Below are positions 63,474 to 64,000 of a stretch of DNA of 64,000 nt, in pieces (within the stretch, counting starts at the first letter, position 1; every line of letters begins with the position of its first letter). Location: the NCBI GenBank assembly GCA_009838035.1, contig VXSK01000002.1:62001-126000 (forward strand), read 5' to 3'. The DNA is from Gammaproteobacteria bacterium. Lineage in GTDB: Bacteria > Pseudomonadota > Gammaproteobacteria > Steroidobacterales > Foliamicaceae. A program made the translations under genes and the position numbers. The notes under the pieces were generated by a model. The model saw only the letters and a program-made list of their open reading frames with translations, did not search any database and was not told the origin of the DNA.

Positions 63474-64000
63474 ATGAGCCAGGAAATTCTTCAGGAACTG
63501 TCGGACCTGCTGGGCGATGAGCATGTTGTGACGGACGATGCGGAGCGCCGTTACTTCACGATGGACGTATACAACGCCCGCGAAATGCCGCTGGCAGTGA
63601 TCCGGCCCGGTACCGTCGAAGAGTTGCAGCAGGCCGCCCGCATCGCCCTGCGCAACAAGGTGCCACTGGTACCGCGCGGCGGTGGCGCGTCCTACACCGA
63701 TGGCTATCTTCCGGCGCAGTCGAATTCGCTGCTGGTGGACACCTCGCGGCTGAACCGCATTGTGGAGATCAACTCCACCGACATGTATGTAACCGTGGAG
63801 CCGGCGGTCACCTGGGAGCGCCTGAATGCGGCACTGGTCAAGGAAAAGCTGCGCACCCCGTTCTGGGGACCGTTTTCGGGGCTGAAGGCCACTGTTGGAG
63901 GATCAACCTCGCAGAATTCGGCAAGCATGGGCACCGGCAACTACGGGCTTTCGGCGGAATCCGTGCTGTCCTTCGACGTGGTTCTTGGCAACGGCGAGTT
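63474..64000 (+). CDS. FAD-binding oxidoreductase (GlcD/FAD_binding_4 family), N-terminal part, cut by window end
   Basis: The ATG at 63474 follows a strong GGGAGGAG ribosome-binding site and the frame stays open for 175 codons to the end of the window. The product begins MSQEILQELSDLLGDEHVV and contains the PCMH-type FAD-binding features: VPRGGGASYTDGYLP, a VDTSRLNRIVEIN segment, YVTVEPAVTWERLN, and GGSTSQNSASMGTGNYG. This matches FAD-linked oxidases that act on 2-hydroxy acids such as glycolate or D-lactate. The substrate and the presence of C-terminal iron-sulfur domains cannot be judged here. Confidence 0.88.
   Translation, partial: MSQEILQELSDLLGDEHVVTDDAERRYFTMDVYNAREMPLAVIRPGTVEELQQAARIALRNKVPLVPRGGGASYTDGYLPAQSNSLLVDTSRLNRIVEINSTDMYVTVEPAVTWERLNAALVKEKLRTPFWGPFSGLKATVGGSTSQNSASMGTGNYGLSAESVLSFDVVLGNGE

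Overview
The window (about 63-65% GC by eye) reads as a chromosomal segment of a free-living, aerobic, probably marine gammaproteobacterium of a lineage I cannot name. The evidence is the der / xseA / guaB-guaA-tadA arrangement, a DUF1820 protein, the glyA-ribD-ribE-ribBA-ribH-nusB-thiL-pgpA string, two large TonB-dependent receptors, an ETF-ubiquinone oxidoreductase and a TtpC-type TonB system. Genes are tightly packed, and many neighbours overlap by 4 bases (GTGA or ATGA). No phage, insertion sequence, CRISPR array or rRNA is visible.

Layout. 1-8.8 kb: der (3' part), xseA, guaB, guaA, tadA, then a three-gene ABC exporter (lipoprotein fusion protein, ATPase, permease). 8.8-12.7 kb: tRNA-Ser(CGA), an HMG-CoA synthase family enzyme, a DUF6580 membrane protein next to a cytosolic BtuF-like protein, and an FKBP isomerase. 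12.8-18.5 kb: a TonB-dependent receptor facing feoA-feoB plus an unlisted 49-residue membrane ORF, with a Fur-box-like site. 18.5-31.5 kb: DUF1820, purL, an HDAC-family deacetylase, glyA, riboflavin genes, nusB, thiL, pgpA and an MFS transporter with a second Fur-box-like site. 31.6-39.8 kb: FAH-family hydrolase, acetoacetyl-CoA synthetase, second TonB receptor, ETF-QO, thiolase. 39.9-45.4 kb: a seven-gene TonB energy-transduction operon with two ExbD copies. 45.4-49.2 kb: plsC-like, xerD, quinone oxidoreductase, moaA. 49.2-56.5 kb: TorF porin, amtB, and a putative partner-switching signalling cassette (STAS protein, histidine kinase, periplasmic binding protein, RsbW-like ATPase, receiver-SpoIIE phosphatase). 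56.6-64 kb: nadA, NrtR-like regulator, tRNA-Val(GAC), Lhr helicase and the start of an FAD-linked oxidase.

The most unusual signal is a family of five intergenic hairpin elements (31.5, 47.0, 57.7, 57.9 and 59.1 kb). Each has a related core of about 40-55 nt, containing CATCCCTG-type repeats and closed by a shared GGGA/TCCC stem. Each core sits inside a 26-32 bp near-perfect inverted repeat whose outer arms are different in every copy. A second pattern is a set of genes with a -10-like hexamer only 6-11 nt before the start codon, including divergent pairs separated by 12, 16 and 38 bp, which suggests leaderless transcription.
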